Shown: in pieces, positions 33,017 to 42,532 of the stretch
How the letters are laid out: every line of letters begins with the position of its first letter
Numbering within the stretch: the stretch's first letter is position 1
From: Myxococcota bacterium
GTDB lineage: Bacteria > Myxococcota_A > UBA796 > UBA2385
Reading direction: 5' to 3'
Assembly: GCA_023150805.1 (NCBI GenBank)
Contig: JAKLKF010000047.1
Coordinates: forward strand, 1 to 52,030
DNA: 52,030 nt
Translations under genes and position numbers: made by a program
The notes under the pieces: model-generated
The model's database searches: none
Seen by the model: the letters and a program-made list of their open reading frames with translations, nothing else
What the model was told of the DNA's origin: nothing

Positions 33017-36000
33017 CTACTTGGCGGCGGCCGCGGACGCGGCCTCGGGGGTGGACGTGGCGCGCTTGGGGAAGGACCGGCCCCACCAGAAGGCGGCGGT
33101 GGCGTTCAACGTGGTCCAGGTCAGCTCGGGGGGGGCGTCCTCGGCCAGGGCGAGGAAGGAGAGCCAGCCGGCGGGCGTGGGGGGCAGCAGGCGCCCGCCC
33201 TCGGGGATGCTGTGGGCGCCGTCCTGGTGCAGGACGAGCAGGGCGCCGCGCTGGTCGACGGGCAGGTGGATCTGGTCGCGCTGCCACTGTGCGGTGCGGC
33301 CGAGGTGCACGGGGGCCCAGGCGCCGGCCAGGGCCGGCCACCACCGCTCCTGGGTAGTGGGCGCCAGGCGGTGCCAGCCGGACTCGGGCCAGCGCCAGCC
33401 CAGGGCCTGCCACATGTCGTTGCCGGCGTAGCGGCCCAGCAGGTGGTGGCGGAAGGCGTCGTCCAGGGGCTCGGGCACGACCTCGGGGCCGGCCAGGACG
33501 ATGCTGTAGTCGCCGCCCATGGTGTCGGCGGTCTCGGGCAACAGGCGGCCCGCCTCGACGACCCACGAGCCCACGTCTCGCAGCCAGGCGCCCTTGAGCA
33601 GCTTGGGCTTGCTGCTCTTGTCCCAGCGGTCGGCCTCCTTCTGGTGGCTGCCCAGGGCCGAGATCTCGACGGGCCGGGTCGTGCCGCGCTGCAGGACCAG
33701 GTCGCCGGGGGCCAGGGGCAGGCCGCGCACCGGGATGAACAGGGCCGTGTCTCGGACGCGGGCGGCCTGGGCGTGCCAGGGCAGGTCCTCGGGCCAGTTG
33801 TCCTTGGGGTAGCGCAGGGCCCGGGTGGTGGCCTCCTCGGCCTCGCGGCGCAGCTCGGCCTGGCGGTGGGGCACGCGCTCGCGCTCGACCCGGCGCCACA
33901 GGGCGTTGGCGTGGACCAGGTCGCGGTTGGCGGCGAGCTGGGCCTCGCGGCGGCGGGCCTCGCGCTGCTGGGCCTCCTGCTCGCGGCGGGCCTGCTTGAT
34001 GCGCTCGCGCACCTCGGGCGGGGCGTGGGCCAGGGCCAGGTCCTCGACCTGCTCGGCGTCCAGGTCCTCGCTCTCCATGGTGGTGTTGGTGCGCCGGCGC
34101 TGGCCCTCGACCAGCTCGGCCATCCAGCCGCGCTTGCGCTCGATGCGCTGGACCTTCCAGGGCTCGTTGCTGCCGTCGACGAAGTAGTAGTGCAGCACGA
34201 CGCGGTTGAAGGTGTTGCCCTGCCGGACGCCGCGACCGTTGCGCTGCTGCAGCGTGGCCGGCTCCCAGGGCACGTCCAGGTGGTGGATGGCGCAGGTCCG
34301 CCGCTGCAGGTCCATGCCCTCGTAGGCCACGGCGTTGGCGATGACGACGTCGACCGAGGGCTCGACGTAGTCGTCGTCGCCCGGGCTGCCGACCCCGTTG
34401 AACCGCTCGACGATCTGCTGGCGCAGCTCCGTGTCGGCCGCCTCAATCGCGTTGAGGATGGCGATGCGCTCGCGTGGGATCCCCTGGTCCTCCAAGAGCT
34501 TGCGCATCCAGTAGTGGACCGCGACGTTGTCACAGAAGACGATGTGGCCGCAGTCCAGACACCACCGCTCGGAGGCGTCGGGCCGCGGGCAGACCTGCTC
34601 GCTGGTGGCGACGATCTCGCGGGCGCACTCGACCAGCTTGGGGCCCTCGGTCGGCTCGGACTTCAGGATGGTCCGCGCGTCGGTGCCGATCCCCGGCAGG
34701 TCGGGGTGCAGGTAGAGCATGTAGATCCGCAGGGCGATGCCCTGCTTCTTCTGGATCAGGGCCTTGGCCTGGCGCTGGGCGATGGGGTCGCCCTGCCGGC
34801 CGCCGAGCTTGCGCAGGATCTCCTCGATGTCGGCCAGCTCGCTGTAGGCGCCGTGGAGCTGGGCCTGCATCGCCGGCGTCACCTCGACGGTGTGCTGGCG
34901 CACCTCGACGTTGGGCAGCTTCAGGCCCACCTCCTCGGCGACCTTGAAGGTGCTCCAGCGGTTGACCACGTCGCGCAGCTCGTCGATGTTCTTGAAGCCG
35001 ACGACCACGTCGCGCTCGACCAGCTTCTGGCCGCCGGGGTCGAGGACCTGCTTGCGCTCGAAGCGGCCGAAGCGGGTCAGGAAGCTCTCGTGGTTGTCGA
35101 CGGCGACCTGGTGCCAGAGGTCCGGGCGGACCAGGTGCAGCAGGTTGTAGAACTCCGTGGGACTGTTCTTCGCCGGCGTGGCCGAGAGCAGGAAGACGCC
35201 GGTGCCGCCGGTGTGGGCGCGCACGCTGGCGCAGCGGAAGTCGAGCGCCCAGGACCGCTTGGCCGCCTGGCGCTCGGCGCCCTCGCGCTCGCTGAACAGC
35301 AGGTTCTTGAAGTTCTGCGCCTCGTCGACCATCAGGAAGTCGACGCCCAGGGCGTGCCACTCGATCCCGGGGTCGTAGACCCAGCCGCGGGGCGGGGCCA
35401 GCATGTCGGCCACCCAGGCCCGGACGCGCTCCTGGATGTCGGCGGCCTTGCGCTCGCTGGGGGCGCCCTTCTTCTTCTTGCCCTCGGCCTCGTCGACGGC
35501 GTCCTGCTGCTCCAGGGCCATGACGATGGAGCGGCGCAGGGAGATCGTGCCCTCAACGTAGCGGTTGACCACGTCGGGGGACATCTGGGTCCGGGCCAGG
35601 GCCGAGTAGGTAAGCAGCACCGCGTCGGCCTCGCCGGCCTGGAACTGGCTCCACTTGCGGGCGCGGGCATCGGGGCTGTCGGGGGCGGCGACGACGCGGC
35701 CCTTGCGGGCGCCGCGCTGGGCGATGCTGCGCTCGGAGCCGATGACCAGAACGCGGTAGTCGGGCAGGACCTTGGCGAAGTCGCGGTGCCACTTCCAGAC
35801 GATGCTGTTGGGCACGACGACGACGGGGCGCTTCGCCCGGCCCTCCTGGCGGAGCTGGGCCAGCAGCTTCAGGCCGGTGTAGGTCTTGCCCAGGCCGACG
35901 TCGAAGGCGAGCAGGCCGCAGCCGTTGGCGGCCAGCTTGCGCTGGGCCTGGTTCTGGTAGTCGTGCAGCCGGATCACCGAGGACCAGCGGGCGACGTCGA

Positions 36001-38377
36001 CCGGGTCGGAGGGGTACTCGGGCGCGACGTAGCCGCGGAGCTGGCGGTTGTAGGCCAGCTCGATGCGGTCCAGCCGCGCCGGGTCAGCCTGCAGCCAGGC
36101 GGTCCAGTGCTCCATCCACCGCGCGACCTGCTTGCGCCGGGCGTCGTCGACGGGCTCGGCCTTCTCCTTGCCGGTCTCGGGATCTTCGACCTTCTCCCGC
36201 TCGGGGTTCCACAGGCCCTTGTCGATGTTGGCCCAGCCGATGAACGACAGCGCGTCGCGGGACAGGCCGGCGGTGCGGTGCTTGTCGGTGTTGTCGAGCA
36301 GGGCGTAGGTGACGCCCTGGGGCTGGAGCAGGCCGTCCTTGCGCTCCAGCTCCAGGCGCGCCCCGGTCGCCGCCGCCAGCCAGTCCGCCACCAGGTCCAG
36401 CGGCAGCCAGGAGTCGATGGGCAGTAGCTCCTGCAGGATGCTGGGCCCGGACCGCCAGCCGATGCGCTCGCGCAGCCGCCGCGCCTGGTGCTGGGCGATC
36501 TGCCCGATCCGGCCCGGCTGGCCGGACATCGCCTCGGCCCGGTCGAGCTTGGGCCACAGCAGGCCGGTCAGGTAGTCGCCCTCGGCGACGATGTCCTGGT
36601 AGCCGTCGCCGTCCAGGCACCAGCCGGCCTGGTGCAGGGCCTCGACCACCTCGGCGGGCGTGGGCGTGCGGCGCAGGCTGTCCCGCGCCCACTGGCAGAA
36701 CTCGGCCACGGTCAGGCGGGCGCCCCGCTGGCGGTAGAGCCAGCCGACCGCGGCGGGGATCGACCAGGGTCCGGTGTAGGTGACAGCCTGCACGGAGGGG
36801 GCCCTGGCCAGGCCCGCGATCAGGCCCTGGCCGCCCGGCTCCCAGGCCGCCAGGAAGCGCTGGGCGCCCACGACGCGGCGGTCGGCCAGCTCGCGCAGGC
36901 CGGGGGCGACCCGCGGATCACCGTGCCGGCGCTGCCAGGCCAGCAGGTCGCGGTGCAGCTCGGGCCAGGCGGCGGCGGTGGCCGGATCCTGGCGGGCGAC
37001 GGCGGCCAGGTAGCCGTCCACGCGCAGGCCCAGGCGCACGGCCGAGGCCAGGGGCTCGGCCAGCTCGCCGACGTCGACGCCGCTGTCCACCCTGGAGATC
37101 CCGCCCCTGGCCTTGACCGTGCGCGAGCCCTGGCGCTCCGCCAGCTCGCCGGCGGCCATGGGGCGCGGCGTCCAGGCGGGGAATCCCTCGAAGCGACCGC
37201 GGACCTGGTAGCCGCGGCGGGCGACGGGCTGGCCGGGCTCCCAGCCCTCGCTGTCCTTGCCCACCTCCTCGCCCAGGACATGGGCGGGGTGCTGGCGGTA
37301 GTAGTCGCCCTCCAGGATGGCCAGGTCCGAGGCGGGGACCTGGGCCAGGGTGCCACCTCGCGCCTCGAAGATCAGCAGGTCGGTCACGAACTGGTCGTAG
37401 ACGACGTCGGTGACCGTGCCACCCTCGGGGGGCACCGAGGGCAGGCGGAAGGCGCCCAGCAGGTGGTGGCGCAGCAGGACCCGCTCTCGAGCCTTGCGCA
37501 TCTCGGGAGAGGTGCCGGTCAGCCAGCCGGTAGGCACGATGAAGGCCGCCACGCCACCCGGGCGCAGCAGGTCGAGCGTGCGGAACAGGAAGTAGAGGTA
37601 GGCCCGCTTGGTCCGGTAGTCCGGGTGCGGGTCGTGCTCCATCGCCTCGCCGCGGGGGCCATAGGGCGGGTTGCTCACGACCAGGTCGAACTGCGCGTCG
37701 GGGTGCTCGGCGACCCACTGCTCGAAGAAGCCGTGGTGGACCTGGGCCTGGGTGACGACGCGCAGCAGGCGCGCGGAGACGGCCGAGGCTTCGACCGCGG
37801 TCCAGGCCACCGGCGGCCAGCCGGCCCGGGACCAGGCCCGGATCGCCCGGCCGATGCCGGAAGACGGCTCCAGGGCGCGGACGGGCTGGTCGGCCACCGC
37901 CAGGCGGTCGGCCAGGGGGCGCAACAGGTCGGCGACCGCCTGCCAGACCCGCTCGGGCGTGTAGTACTCGTGGACCAGGCCGCGGGCCTCGGGCACGGGG
38001 AAGCCGGCGGGGAACTGGTCGGCGACCCGGCGGATCGACAGGCCGCCCCAGCCGCTGTAGCCCTCGACCACGCTGCGCTCCGGTGCCGACAGGGCGCGTC
38101 CGGCGGCGAGCAGGCGCATCGCCGCCAGGTTGACGGCCGAGCGTTGGTTGGTCGACCAACCTTCTTGTGGGCCGGCTGGCAACGTTTCCGGCGTCGCACC
38201 CTGCCGGGCTTGCAGGACAGCCAGGGCGTCGGCGACCGCAGCGACCAGGGCGGGCCGGTAGCGGGCGACGAAGCCCGCCAGGTAGTCAGCGCCGATCTCG
38301 GGCGGCAGGCGCGCCTGCACGAGCTGGACGAGCTGGTCCAGCACGCGCTCGGCGGCGCTCGCAGCCCGGCGGCTCAC
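33017..38377 (-). CDS. Giant DNA adenine methyltransferase-SNF2 helicase fusion (DarB-like)
   Basis: 1786 residues from a GTG at 38377 (GTGA overlap with the upstream stop). Residues about 100-400 are an N6-adenine methyltransferase: YYTP (138-141), SAM-binding LEPSSGIGRAI (169-179), catalytic NPPYG (236-240). Residues about 800-1450 are a superfamily 2 helicase: Walker A AFDVGLGKTYTG (about 829), DEAQNFKN (about 1021), LLSATPAKN (about 1066) and C-terminal helicase motif QQRNGRGVRQGN (about 1380). Four cysteines near 1270 (WCLDCGHIVFC) suggest an inserted zinc finger. The C-terminal 350 residues are unassigned. It recalls DarB of phage P1, which is packaged in the virion and protects incoming DNA; plasmid and ICE homologues also exist. 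Role here: DNA protection or processing (inference). Confidence 0.88.
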   Translation of the reverse strand: MSRRAASAAERVLDQLVQLVQARLPPEIGADYLAGFVARYRPALVAAVADALAVLQARQGATPETLPAGPQEGWSTNQRSAVNLAAMRLLAAGRALSAPERSVVEGYSGWGGLSIRRVADQFPAGFPVPEARGLVHEYYTPERVWQAVADLLRPLADRLAVADQPVRALEPSSGIGRAIRAWSRAGWPPVAWTAVEASAVSARLLRVVTQAQVHHGFFEQWVAEHPDAQFDLVVSNPPYGPRGEAMEHDPHPDYRTKRAYLYFLFRTLDLLRPGGVAAFIVPTGWLTGTSPEMRKARERVLLRHHLLGAFRLPSVPPEGGTVTDVVYDQFVTDLLIFEARGGTLAQVPASDLAILEGDYYRQHPAHVLGEEVGKDSEGWEPGQPVARRGYQVRGRFEGFPAWTPRPMAAGELAERQGSRTVKARGGISRVDSGVDVGELAEPLASAVRLGLRVDGYLAAVARQDPATAAAWPELHRDLLAWQRRHGDPRVAPGLRELADRRVVGAQRFLAAWEPGGQGLIAGLARAPSVQAVTYTGPWSIPAAVGWLYRQRGARLTVAEFCQWARDSLRRTPTPAEVVEALHQAGWCLDGDGYQDIVAEGDYLTGLLWPKLDRAEAMSGQPGRIGQIAQHQARRLRERIGWRSGPSILQELLPIDSWLPLDLVADWLAAATGARLELERKDGLLQPQGVTYALLDNTDKHRTAGLSRDALSFIGWANIDKGLWNPEREKVEDPETGKEKAEPVDDARRKQVARWMEHWTAWLQADPARLDRIELAYNRQLRGYVAPEYPSDPVDVARWSSVIRLHDYQNQAQRKLAANGCGLLAFDVGLGKTYTGLKLLAQLRQEGRAKRPVVVVPNSIVWKWHRDFAKVLPDYRVLVIGSERSIAQRGARKGRVVAAPDSPDARARKWSQFQAGEADAVLLTYSALARTQMSPDVVNRYVEGTISLRRSIVMALEQQDAVDEAEGKKKKGAPSERKAADIQERVRAWVADMLAPPRGWVYDPGIEWHALGVDFLMVDEAQNFKNLLFSEREGAERQAAKRSWALDFRCASVRAHTGGTGVFLLSATPAKNSPTEFYNLLHLVRPDLWHQVAVDNHESFLTRFGRFERKQVLDPGGQKLVERDVVVGFKNIDELRDVVNRWSTFKVAEEVGLKLPNVEVRQHTVEVTPAMQAQLHGAYSELADIEEILRKLGGRQGDPIAQRQAKALIQKKQGIALRIYMLYLHPDLPGIGTDARTILKSEPTEGPKLVECAREIVATSEQVCPRPDASERWCLDCGHIVFCDNVAVHYWMRKLLEDQGIPRERIAILNAIEAADTELRQQIVERFNGVGSPGDDDYVEPSVDVVIANAVAYEGMDLQRRTCAIHHLDVPWEPATLQQRNGRGVRQGNTFNRVVLHYYFVDGSNEPWKVQRIERKRGWMAELVEGQRRRTNTTMESEDLDAEQVEDLALAHAPPEVRERIKQARREQEAQQREARRREAQLAANRDLVHANALWRRVERERVPHRQAELRREAEEATTRALRYPKDNWPEDLPWHAQAARVRDTALFIPVRGLPLAPGDLVLQRGTTRPVEISALGSHQKEADRWDKSSKPKLLKGAWLRDVGSWVVEAGRLLPETADTMGGDYSIVLAGPEVVPEPLDDAFRHHLLGRYAGNDMWQALGWRWPESGWHRLAPTTQERWWPALAGAWAPVHLGRTAQWQRDQIHLPVDQRGALLVLHQDGAHSIPEGGRLLPPTPAGWLSFLALAEDAPPELTWTTLNATAAFWWGRSFPKRATSTPEAASAAAAK

Positions 38378-39327
38378 CCGCCCACCGCCTGGCGCATGGC
38401 GTCCTTGAACAGGTTGAGGAGCTGCTGGTCCTTGGCGGCGTCCGTCGCGGGGGGCTCGGCCTTCTTGCGCGGGGCCCGGGCGGGCTTGGGCGGCGTCGGG
38501 GGCAGGTCGCGCAGGTCGGTCACGACCAGGGGGCCGTGCTTCGCGTCCAGCTCGCGCTCGCGGGCGGTGCGGGCGGGGATGACGTCGCCCTTGGGGCTCG
38601 CGGCCTTCGGGGCCTTGGGCTCCTTCGGGGCCTTCGGGGCCTTCGGGGCCTTCGGCTCCTTGACCTTCAGCTTGTCGGTCGGGTCCTTGGCCGGGGCCTT
38701 GGCGGGCTTGACCGGGTGCTGCGCGGCGTAGGCGGGATCGTGGGCGGCGCGGCGGCTGGTGTCCCGCACGCCGCAAGCCTCGCTGGCCGCCCCCACCGCC
38801 TCGCGCAGCGCGACGGTGAGCGCGGCGTGCAGACGGATGTCCTCGCCCACCTTCTCGGCCGGGCCCTTGAACCACTTGCCCTGCCGGATGACGGTCCACA
38901 CCCACTTCTTGCCGTGTCCCACGACCCGGACGGTGACGTAGGACGACACCTTGCGCTCCAGGACCACGGCCGGGCCGGCGCTGGGGCCCTCGCCTTCGGC
39001 GCAGGTGACGTAGCCCTTCCACTGCCCGCGGTAGGTGATGGGGCCCAGGGTGCTCTCGACCTTGCGGGCCGACTTCACCAGCGCGATGGCCTCCTTGGCG
39101 GGAAGCTCCCGGGTCGGCATCTGGGGCACGCGCGCCTTGCCCGCCTCGGCCTCCCACACCTTGCTGCTGGACCGGGTCTGGTGGACCAGGACGTGCTGGT
39201 CGTCTTGGGGCCGCAGGATCAGGGCGAACTCGCCGCCGCAGGCGTTGCCGACCGAGACCATGACGCGCGGGACGTCCTCGGCGGCGTTGTCGATGAAGAT
39301 CTTGTGCTTCTTCAGGGCGTCCTTCAC
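38374..39327 (-). CDS. Hypothetical protein with PKAPKEPKAP repeats
   Basis: 317 residues. The N-terminal half is mixed alpha/beta (VMVSVGNACGGEFALILRPQ, ITYRGQWKGYVTCAEGE). The middle is a repetitive Lys/Pro/Ala stretch (about 225-245; APKAPKAPKEPKAPKAAS), flexible and highly basic. The C-terminal helix is short (QQLLNLFKDAMRQAVGG). Such a tract could coat nucleic acid. Its stop overlaps the start of the methyltransferase-helicase, and it starts inside the end of the M15 peptidase gene, so all three are cotranslated. No family recognised. Confidence 0.65.
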   Translation of the reverse strand: MKDALKKHKIFIDNAAEDVPRVMVSVGNACGGEFALILRPQDDQHVLVHQTRSSSKVWEAEAGKARVPQMPTRELPAKEAIALVKSARKVESTLGPITYRGQWKGYVTCAEGEGPSAGPAVVLERKVSSYVTVRVVGHGKKWVWTVIRQGKWFKGPAEKVGEDIRLHAALTVALREAVGAASEACGVRDTSRRAAHDPAYAAQHPVKPAKAPAKDPTDKLKVKEPKAPKAPKAPKEPKAPKAASPKGDVIPARTARERELDAKHGPLVVTDLRDLPPTPPKPARAPRKKAEPPATDAAKDQQLLNLFKDAMRQAVGG

Positions 39328-39983
39328 GACTGCACCCCCTCGGGCGGCGGGGCCCAGGCGCGGAACTTCTTGACGTAGGGCTTGGTGGCCTTTCCGTCGG
39401 GCCCCCGGTTGGCGACGTAGGCGTGCAGCATCTGTCCGCGCTGCGCGCCCTCGAAGTTGTGGCTGACGTGGACGTGGCCGCCCAGCTCCGGGTCGTACCA
39501 GATGAGCTGGTCGAAGGGCACGGCCGCGCGAACGAACTCGGTGGCCAGCCGCTCCGCCGGCATGTCGCCCGCCTTCACGTCCGCCGCCTCGCCGGCCATG
39601 TGCTGGCTCTTGTCCGCCCCTCCGATGGCCTTGTTCACCGCCGGGCTGCGGTAGCCGGATCCGACGCCCATGGGCCGGCCGATCCGGGCACGGACCGGGT
39701 CCAGGACGAAGCGGACGAGCTTCAGGATCCGGGGGTAGGCCCAGGTGGGCAGCTCGTTGGGCAGGCCGGAGCCCGTCCGGGTGAACTCGCGCCAGGTGAA
39801 CCAGACGCCGGGACGCTCGGGCATCCCCTCGGGAACGGACATGCGATCACCTCGCAGGGTGGAGAGGAGGCGGTCGGAGCTGGCGGGGGTCGACGGCGCC
39901 GCGGCGATGGCGAGCGCGACGGCACCCAGGCCCAGCAGGGCCCCACCGCCGATGAGCAGCACACCGGGGCGGGCGCGGGCCAT
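39324..39983 (-). CDS. Membrane-anchored M15-type peptidase (endolysin candidate)
   Basis: 219 residues. The N-terminus has one hydrophobic anchor (VLLIGGGALLGLGAVALAIA), then a linker and a peptidase M15/DacA-like domain: GSGYRSPAVNKA, zinc ligands His128 and Asp135 in SQHMAGEAADVK, and a final HVHVSHNF (His170/172). These enzymes cut peptidoglycan cross-link peptides and are common as phage endolysins. The anchor suggests a signal-arrest-release or membrane-held enzyme. ATG at 39983 shares one base with the upstream stop. Confidence 0.88.
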   Translation of the reverse strand: MARARPGVLLIGGGALLGLGAVALAIAAAPSTPASSDRLLSTLRGDRMSVPEGMPERPGVWFTWREFTRTGSGLPNELPTWAYPRILKLVRFVLDPVRARIGRPMGVGSGYRSPAVNKAIGGADKSQHMAGEAADVKAGDMPAERLATEFVRAAVPFDQLIWYDPELGGHVHVSHNFEGAQRGQMLHAYVANRGPDGKATKPYVKKFRAWAPPPEGVQS

Positions 39984-40618
39984 CACACATCTCGGAACGT
40001 CCACCACAGGAAGCCGGCGATGCCCAGCCCCACCGCGGTGAGCCCGCCGACCACCATCAGACCGTCCTTCATGCCGTCGGGGATGAGGGGCGGCTTGTCG
40101 CCCGGGGCCTGGGCCTGCGGGTTGGGGCGCAGGGTGGTCTCCTGCAGGACGCGACCGTTGCGCATCGCCTCCAGGCGCGCGGCCAGCTCGGCCTGTTCGA
40201 CCTGGGACGCCTGGTAGGCCGCGACGGCGTCGGCGACGTGGGCGAGCGCCCAGGCCGTGCCGGTGACGCCCACGGCCAGGGTGCCGATGATGACGACCGG
40301 CATCCAGCCGACGCCCGCGGTGCCCTCCTCGCGCGCATCCCCGTAGAAGGGCAGCGCAAGGCTGTCCCACTGCTTCACGCGGGCCTCGTAGCGGTCGACG
40401 TCGGCGCGGGTGACGCCGGGCTGCTTGAGCAGGGCCGCCCACTTCACGAGCTGGCTCCGCCACTCGCGCAGCGTCCACCAGTAGTCCTCGACCGCCTGGA
40501 CGGCCTCGCCGGTGGCCTCCTCCGCCTCCCGCTCGAAGCGGGCCAGGGCCGAGCGCACCCGCCCCCGGACGGCCTGGTCGGCCGCCTGCAGGCGGGTGCT
40601 CCAGTCGGCCATGCTCAT
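39983..40618 (-). CDS. Membrane protein with two transmembrane segments
   Basis: 211 residues. A long helical N-terminus (about 1-95) rich in Arg/Glu, then TM1 (WMPVVIIGTLAVGVTGTAWA), a helical periplasmic or cytoplasmic loop and TM2 (GLMVVGGLTAVGLGIAGFLW). A Pro-rich stretch lies between. No family recognised. Between the basic/acidic virion-like protein and the peptidase, it could belong to an internal membrane, a lysis complex or a DNA delivery apparatus; all are inference. Confidence 0.6.
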   Translation of the reverse strand: MSMADWSTRLQAADQAVRGRVRSALARFEREAEEATGEAVQAVEDYWWTLREWRSQLVKWAALLKQPGVTRADVDRYEARVKQWDSLALPFYGDAREEGTAGVGWMPVVIIGTLAVGVTGTAWALAHVADAVAAYQASQVEQAELAARLEAMRNGRVLQETTLRPNPQAQAPGDKPPLIPDGMKDGLMVVGGLTAVGLGIAGFLWWTFRDV

Positions 40619-40621
40619 GGC

Positions 40622-41989
40622 TCAGCTCGCCTGGAGCAGGCCGACGGGGGACAGCTTGGCCTCGATGGCGGCCCGCGCCTGGTTGAGCAGCCGCCGCCGG
40701 GCGCCCCGCGGGTCGCGCTCCACCTCGCCCTGGGTCAGGTTGGCCACCAGGTAGGTGTTGTTGCCCAGGTCCAGGACCGCGCCCTGCCGGCCCACCATGG
40801 CGCGCATCACCAGGTCGGTGCCCACGCGCGTCTCGGGGCCCCAGGCTGCCGAGGTGGACGCCGCCGGGTCGTCGCCCCGCCCGGACCGCTCCAGCGCCCG
40901 CTGCAGGTGCTTGGCCGCCCGGCGCTCGCGCCGCTCGGCCACCTTGCTCGGGTCGCGCTTGAGCTTCTCGGCCAGGTTGCCCACGGCCTTGGCCACACCC
41001 TTCGCGGCCTTGCCCACGAAGCCGAACTCGCTGCGGCCCAGCTCGGCAGCCGCCTGCCGGCCCGCGAGGTGCACGCCCGACAGCCGCGCCTGCCCGTAGG
41101 CCTCGGCGCAGGCCGAGCAGCCGACGTCGCCACCGAAGCCGCTGATCTCGCCCTGCAGCCGCTGGACCATGTGGCGCCGCAGCGCCGTCCGCCGGTCCTG
41201 GCGCCCGCCGTCGAAGCCCTGCAGGCTCTCCTTGATGCCCCGCCGCACCGCCCGGACGCGCTTCTTCGCCCGGCCGGGGGTGATGCGGCCCAGCTCCAGG
41301 TCGCCGGCGATGGACTCCAGCGCCTGGTGTCCGGCGGTGGTCACCGCCTGGTCGACAAGGGACTCGGTGATGTCGGCGATGTCCTCGACGTCGTCTTCGA
41401 GCAGGGCCTGGACCTCCTCCTCGTCGTAGGTGACGTCGTCCATGTCCTCGTCGGGCATCGCCAGCTCCTGGTCCTCGTGCCGGAAGCGCCCGCCTTCCCG
41501 CTGCGCGTCGGGGCCGCCTCGCTGGCCGGCCCGACCCCCCGGGCCGCCGCGTCCGCCGCGCCCGCCCCGGCCCATGCCGCCGCGACCGCCGCGACCACCG
41601 CGCCGTCCCATGCCTCCCCGGCCGCCACGTCCCGGCTGCTCGAAGCCCTCGCCGCCCTCGTCGCTGCCCTCGTCCATCCCCTCGTCCATCCCCTCGTCCT
41701 CGGCCTCGTCCACGCTGGCGCGGGACAGGGACCGGGGGCTGGTCGCCGACGCGCCGCTGCCGCCGGAGGATCCGCCGGAGGGGTCGAGCCGGTTGGCCTT
41801 GCGGTTGAGGCGGCTGGCACGCCGGGTGTTGCCGCGGCTGCTGGCCTTCGCGGCCCGACGACGCTTGCGCGCAGCCCGGCGCTGCTTCCGGCGGCTTCGG
41901 CGGCGCCCGCCCAGCTCGTCGATCTCCTCGTGGCTGTCGTCGATCCAGTCCAGGACGGTGCGGATCTGTTCGGTGTTGACGCGCATCAT
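40622..41989 (-). CDS. Large basic/acidic/RGG-repeat protein, structural candidate
   Basis: 455 residues. Order: helical start (IRTVLDWIDDSHEEIDELGG), Arg-rich tract at 29-66 (RRRSRRKQRRAARKRRRAAK), acidic repeats at about 93-112 (EDEGMDEGMDEGSDEGGEG), RGG repeats at 117-155 (GRGGRGGMGRRGG), then an ordered helical C-terminal half with CSACAEA (a CxxC) and a strand-like end (TYLVANLTQGEVERD). The combination of nucleic-acid-binding and charge-balancing tracts recalls internal virion proteins or nucleoid-like packaging proteins. No known family. Two other proteins in this block show the same acidic plus Arg-rich design. Confidence 0.65.
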   Translation of the reverse strand: MMRVNTEQIRTVLDWIDDSHEEIDELGGRRRSRRKQRRAARKRRRAAKASSRGNTRRASRLNRKANRLDPSGGSSGGSGASATSPRSLSRASVDEAEDEGMDEGMDEGSDEGGEGFEQPGRGGRGGMGRRGGRGGRGGMGRGGRGGRGGPGGRAGQRGGPDAQREGGRFRHEDQELAMPDEDMDDVTYDEEEVQALLEDDVEDIADITESLVDQAVTTAGHQALESIAGDLELGRITPGRAKKRVRAVRRGIKESLQGFDGGRQDRRTALRRHMVQRLQGEISGFGGDVGCSACAEAYGQARLSGVHLAGRQAAAELGRSEFGFVGKAAKGVAKAVGNLAEKLKRDPSKVAERRERRAAKHLQRALERSGRGDDPAASTSAAWGPETRVGTDLVMRAMVGRQGAVLDLGNNTYLVANLTQGEVERDPRGARRRLLNQARAAIEAKLSPVGLLQAS

Positions 41990-41995
41990 GCGCTC

Positions 41996-42529
41996 CTACG
42001 CCGCGTCGCGGCGTGGCTCGGGGCTGTTGCCCCAGGGGTTGGGTCGGAACTCGCCGTCGTACATGCCCAGGCGAGCAGAGGGATCGTCGCGGTACCAGCG
42101 GTCACCCACCTGGTAGCGGACGATGCAGTGGAACATCCCGCGCTCCCCGGGCTCGGTGCGCGTGCGAAGGAAGACCTCGGCGGGGATGCTCCGCAGCTTG
42201 AGGCGGCGGGCCGCCTCGTAGCCGCCATCGCCAGGCGCCAGTGCCCGGTGGCCCCGGGCGATCAGCTCGCCGGCGCGCGCCGCGGCCAGCGCGTCACAGT
42301 CCTCCCAGCCCTGCTCCAGCATGGCCAGGTAGTCCGACCAGGTCTCCACCGTCTCGCGCTGGTAGACCACGCCGGACTCGTACAGACCAGGCAGGGAGGG
42401 ATCGGCACGCAGGATCAGCGCGTTCTCGTTGGCCAGCCAGTTGAGCAGGCGCACGGCCATGCCCTCCCGGAAGCTGGTCCGCACGACGATGTCGAGCGGG
42501 CGGTAGTCGAGCGCGTCGCCGATCTGCAT
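41996..42529 (-). CDS. Cys-His-Asp peptidase/transglutaminase-like protein
   Basis: 177 residues. A papain/transglutaminase-like triad is readable: Cys78 in EQGWEDCDALAAARAG, His134 in GMFHCIVRY and Asp148/149 in WYRDDPSARLGM. I know this pattern from small transglutaminase-like proteins of mobile elements. In a virion gene cluster such an enzyme could mature capsid proteins or cross-link them. It sits directly upstream of the M15 block and downstream of the beta-rich structural proteins, with three bases between its stop neighbourhood and adjacent genes. The triad is seen; the assembly role is inference. Confidence 0.7.
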   Translation of the reverse strand: MQIGDALDYRPLDIVVRTSFREGMAVRLLNWLANENALILRADPSLPGLYESGVVYQRETVETWSDYLAMLEQGWEDCDALAAARAGELIARGHRALAPGDGGYEAARRLKLRSIPAEVFLRTRTEPGERGMFHCIVRYQVGDRWYRDDPSARLGMYDGEFRPNPWGNSPEPRRDAA

Positions 42530-42532
42530 GGC

